Below, piece by piece: positions 20,056-22,721 of a stretch of 22,721 bases of DNA (positions are counted from its first letter, which is position 1; each line of letters begins with the position of its first letter). The stretch covers positions 1 to 22,721 of IMG/VR virus record IMGVR_UViG_3300043099_000485; one strand, 5' to 3'. A program made the translations under genes and the position numbers. Source of the DNA: a virus. The notes below the pieces were generated by a model. The model made no database searches. It was not told the DNA's origin and saw nothing but the letters and a program-made list of their open reading frames with translations.

Positions 20056-22721
20056 TCTTCTACCTCTACCTCCAACTTAGCTACATCCTTACGCTCTGCT
20101 TGTACAAAGTAGTAGCAGTCTATGTCTGCAGCCCAAGCTCCGTCTATGTCAACCCACATACAGTTGTTCCGGACTTCACGAATATATAGTTGCTGCGGTT
20201 TGCCGCGACAAGTAAGTTGTACGGTTATACTATCCGGGTCTACTAGTTCAGTCCAATACTCAGGTAGTTGAATACAATCTGTACCCTGCAGCCTGCCGCG
20301 AACATACACGCCATTTTCTGGACCTTCAAGCGATCCATAACGTAACTTTTTGCCGGGCTTGGTTGGGTGTGGGATAAGAAATGACTTAGTAAGAGCAGTA
20401 AGTCCACCATTAGGTAAGTTTAAGGATCCTGCGTTTGACAACGACATCCTAGTAACACCATCAAACTGAAATTCTAAGCCAGTTTCAGCTCCGCGTGCAT
20501 TGATATAGTGTGTTGCACCATCTGCATTAAGATCAAGAGAGTCCCAATCTGCCCCACCATTTTGAACTCGTAAAATATTTTGAGCAATAAAACTACCGGT
20601 AGTCATGTAGTCGCCAGTACCACCAGTTTTACTGGTTAAACTATCAAAAGAATGTGTGTGCGATATAGGAACAGTATAGTTTGTGTAATTACCAGCATGT
20701 AGAATTTGATTACCACTTAGTTTTACACTAGTTGTATTAAAATTAAGTGAAGTTGTTGTATCTGCATAAAAACCAAGTAAGGTACCATAAGCAGAGTTAT
20801 TTGAGGAAAAAAATCCTCCGTTTTCATATGCATAGTAAGAGCCATCGACTAGAGTATACCCTCGACCACCGTTTGAAAGTAAAACAAACTCAGCCCCACC
20901 AGTCATTGACACGCCATTTTCGCGTGTAAATCCATTAGATCCTAGATCTCCAAGCCACGAACCAGACTGATACCATAATGCCGGTATGCTCGTTATGCCA
21001 GACCAGGGAACACTACCAGCACTACCAGCACTACCAGTTATATTAATACCCCAGGTACCTGACGCTCCACCGCCTGTTAGGGTTGGGCTGTAACTGTTGT
21101 AGTTGCCACTATGTAAAGACTGACGAATATTAGCAGAAAGCGCAACTTCTTTTGCTGTAGTAGGTTTTGCTACACCAGTAATTGAAGTAACACGATTTGT
21201 AGCTCGTGTTGCGTAAGCTGAATAAACCTTTACGTTGTATCCGTTCCAATATCCTTGACTTGGAAACCAGAAACATAAGTTGCCGCCGTTGTTAATTGCA
21301 ACAAGACCAGTAATATTAAATCCATTGGAAATACCGCCGTGGTTAATAATCGTGTCGGCATAGATATAACCCTGATATACCAAGTCTAACGGTATAATAT
21401 TTCCGTAGCTGTTACCACGAATTTCAAGAACAAAGGGATCCCCCTCACTAACTGCGTAGTTAATATTTGTAGTAATTAATGTACCGTTTGGAAAGTCACG
21501 ATCTGAGTGATACCATTCAGTTGTATCAATGTTAGCTGAACCGTTAAAGCTTGTACCGTTTATTAAACGCGTAGTTCCAAGAATGTTAGCACTACCAGCA
21601 TTTCCTGTAATATTTATACCCCAAGTACCACTAGCTCCCGTACCTGTTAGGGTTGGACTATAGCTGTTGTAGTTGCCAGCATGTAGTACCTGATTGCTAT
21701 TTTGAGTAATTCCTCCAATAACATTAAGAACTCCTGCTTGAGTAAGAGTCATTACCTGCGTATTAGTATTTGATTGGTACCAAGCGAGAATATTTGAATT
21801 ATTGTCTAGGAAATTCCACCAATTTGTAGTTCCGGCAGTCTGGAATTGAATACCTGCTTGATTGGCTATTACACTTCTGTTCGCAAAAAAATATCCATTA
21901 GAACTACTTGCTGTAAATTGATTACCTGTATAGTTGTTTCCGGTATTTAGAGCATTAGCTGTAGCAGCATTGCCACTTATACTTATATCCCAAGTACCCG
22001 ACGCACTTCCGCCTGTTAGGGTTGGGCTATAACTGTTGTAGTTTGCAGCATTTAGAATTTTATCGCCAAAATGATAAGTGCTTGACTTATCGTCGTTAAC
22101 ATAAGCTATATCTGCTGCACTAGGACTGTCATAAAAAACTGTATAACACCCACTGGTTCCATCCGTAGGATTTGTACTTTGATAGCTATGCCCATATGTT
22201 GTTGCGGTTACACGAACTGTTGTATAATAATCTACATCAATATAAACATCTTGATAATACGTATTTTGACCAGAGTATTGCCAACCAGCATAAGTTACTG
22301 TACCTAAACTAACTCTAAAATAACCAGTATTTACTCCATCAGCATCTTTTAGTCGTAATATCCAACTAGTTCCGTTACCCATTCCGTAGTAACCAAACAA
22401 ATTGTAGTCTACGTATCCACTACTCCAATCTTCTTGAACTATTTTTATACGAATATTTTGCCACGTATTTATCCAATGGTTTGGAGTACCGTATACTCTA
22501 CCGATTGTATGTCGACGTCCCTGTGCTCCGTTTGCAGCAACTACCCATTGCTTAGTTCTTTCAGCTCCATCGGGCAATACTAGATCTGCAATAGACCAAG
22601 TAACGGCAGCACTACCATTTACAGACCTAGAAGTTCCGCCTATTGTAATATCTCTAGCAGTACCCCAATTGGCTGTAGTAATATTAGCACTTCCATTAAA
22701 ACTAGTACCATTAATATTTCT
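20052..22721 (-). CDS. Large modular tail fibre protein, N-terminus outside window (889 aa visible)
   Basis: The frame stays open to the right edge, so the gene is cut. The first visible residues are RNINGTSFNGSANITTANWG. An internal TTG near 22577 is not a start. The shaft repeats NYNSYSPTLTGGGASGTWGI and related units three times (copies C-E below), between domains rich in Asn, Gly, Ser and Tyr. The C-terminus (about 110 residues, with KSFLIPHPTKPGKKLRYGSL, EGPENGVYVRGRLQG, then LPEYWTELVDPDSITVQLTC and FVQAERKDV) is a conserved tail-fibre end domain. I recall it in many phage fibres, where it may help trimerisation or chaperone folding. Host recognition is the expected role. Its stop overlaps the start of the small Cys-cluster gene. 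Confidence 0.9.
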   Translation of the reverse strand, partial: RNINGTSFNGSANITTANWGTARDITIGGTSRSVNGSAAVTWSIADLVLPDGAERTKQWVVAANGAQGRRHTIGRVYGTPNHWINTWQNIRIKIVQEDWSSGYVDYNLFGYYGMGNGTSWILRLKDADGVNTGYFRVSLGTVTYAGWQYSGQNTYYQDVYIDVDYYTTVRVTATTYGHSYQSTNPTDGTSGCYTVFYDSPSAADIAYVNDDKSSTYHFGDKILNAANYNSYSPTLTGGSASGTWDISISGNAATANALNTGNNYTGNQFTASSSNGYFFANRSVIANQAGIQFQTAGTTNWWNFLDNNSNILAWYQSNTNTQVMTLTQAGVLNVIGGITQNSNQVLHAGNYNSYSPTLTGTGASGTWGINITGNAGSANILGTTRLINGTSFNGSANIDTTEWYHSDRDFPNGTLITTNINYAVSEGDPFVLEIRGNSYGNIIPLDLVYQGYIYADTIINHGGISNGFNITGLVAINNGGNLCFWFPSQGYWNGYNVKVYSAYATRATNRVTSITGVAKPTTAKEVALSANIRQSLHSGNYNSYSPTLTGGGASGTWGINITGSAGSAGSVPWSGITSIPALWYQSGSWLGDLGSNGFTRENGVSMTGGAEFVLLSNGGRGYTLVDGSYYAYENGGFFSSNNSAYGTLLGFYADTTTSLNFNTTSVKLSGNQILHAGNYTNYTVPISHTHSFDSLTSKTGGTGDYMTTGSFIAQNILRVQNGGADWDSLDLNADGATHYINARGAETGLEFQFDGVTRMSLSNAGSLNLPNGGLTALTKSFLIPHPTKPGKKLRYGSLEGPENGVYVRGRLQGTDCIQLPEYWTELVDPDSITVQLTCRGKPQQLYIREVRNNCMWVDIDGAWAADIDCYYFVQAERKDVAKLEVEVEE
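21034..21116 (-). repeat. Fibre shaft DNA repeat, copy C
   Basis: Encodes the NYNSYSPTLTGGGASGTWGI unit. It shares 26 identical bases with copy A in the other fibre gene (21061-21086 against 14227-14252). Confidence 0.85.
21604..21690 (-). repeat. Fibre shaft DNA repeat, copy D
   Basis: Encodes a LHAGNYNSYSPTLTGTGASG unit. Its high-coordinate end (GCATGTAGTACCTGATTGC) is also found at 16343-16361 in the other fibre gene. Confidence 0.82.
21973..22055 (-). repeat. Fibre shaft DNA repeat, copy E
   Basis: Encodes the NYNSYSPTLTGGSASGTWDI unit. It keeps the GCCTGTTAGGGTTGG core of copies A and C, with changes on the low-coordinate side. Confidence 0.82.

Noticed and set aside
21611-21618. T4-type late promoter TATAAATA on the minus strand
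   Set aside because: It falls inside fibre repeat copy D, is expected by chance in AT-rich coding DNA, and is not in front of any gene.
14201-22055. Regularly spaced similar segments suggestive of a CRISPR array
   Set aside because: The units are translated parts of fibre shafts, lie hundreds of bases apart with diverged copies, and no cas gene is present.
13428-22721. Diversity-generating retroelement acting on a fibre gene
   Set aside because: No reverse transcriptase, no accessory gene and no template/variable repeat pair differing at adenines were seen.

Overview
The window is a stretch of a tailed-phage (Caudoviricetes) genome that infects a Gram-negative host. Evidence for the phage origin is a near gap-free set of short genes with ATGA, TAATG and 1-bp junctions, large modular tail fibres, a GH19 endolysin and a spanin pair. 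The spanins, the lipoprotein lipobox and a Sec-exported PstS imply a host with an outer membrane. The DNA looks moderately AT-rich by eye. The combination of pstS, phoH and a vitamin-B12-dependent ribonucleotide reductase recalls aquatic (marine or freshwater) phages. I cannot name the host, nor say whether the phage is a podovirus or a myovirus.

Layout. (1) Positions 3-5273, plus strand: the end of an unknown gene, a 60-aa unknown, a PD-(D/E)XK nuclease, pstS, a 5'-3' exonuclease of the FEN/PolA type, dUTPase, a monomeric class II ribonucleotide reductase and a 58-aa small protein. (2) Positions 5276-5311: a perfect hairpin flanked by A and T tracts, serving as a bidirectional terminator between the convergent gene blocks. 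(3) Positions 5313-22721, minus strand, read from right to left: a large tail fibre (its N-terminus lies outside the window), a Cys-cluster small protein, a Cys-rich putative adhesin, two tandem LamG-like adhesins, a complete 1183-aa tail fibre, a 224-aa beta-rich tail protein, a tail assembly chaperone-like protein and a small tail-locus protein. Then come eleven envelope-directed or lysis genes: two exported proteins that overlap out of frame, a membrane-anchored hendecad coiled coil, an Arg-rich membrane protein, i-spanin, o-spanin, endolysin, a Cys-rich exported protein, two small two-helix membrane proteins (holin candidates) and a small exported protein. Last come phoH and a gene with an acidic tail. 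No stretch above 300 bases lacks a gene.

How the parts fit (inference). The plus block supplies nucleotide and DNA metabolism: host DNA can be trimmed, dUTP cleared and NTPs reduced to dNTPs, while the exported PstS could raise phosphate uptake through the host PstCAB transporter. The minus block builds the host-recognition apparatus and then carries an unusually long set of envelope proteins around the lysis genes.

The most notable points are the long envelope cassette with several uncharacterised genes, a DNA segment that encodes two hydrophobic helices in two frames, an 11-residue-repeat coiled coil anchored in the membrane, and near-identical DNA modules shared by two separate fibre genes. 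I did not find a clearly new defence or replication system. Several start codons were moved from the longest reading frame to an internal ATG because of ribosome-binding-site evidence (genes ending at 1792 on plus, and at 8720, 9163 and 19283 on minus).
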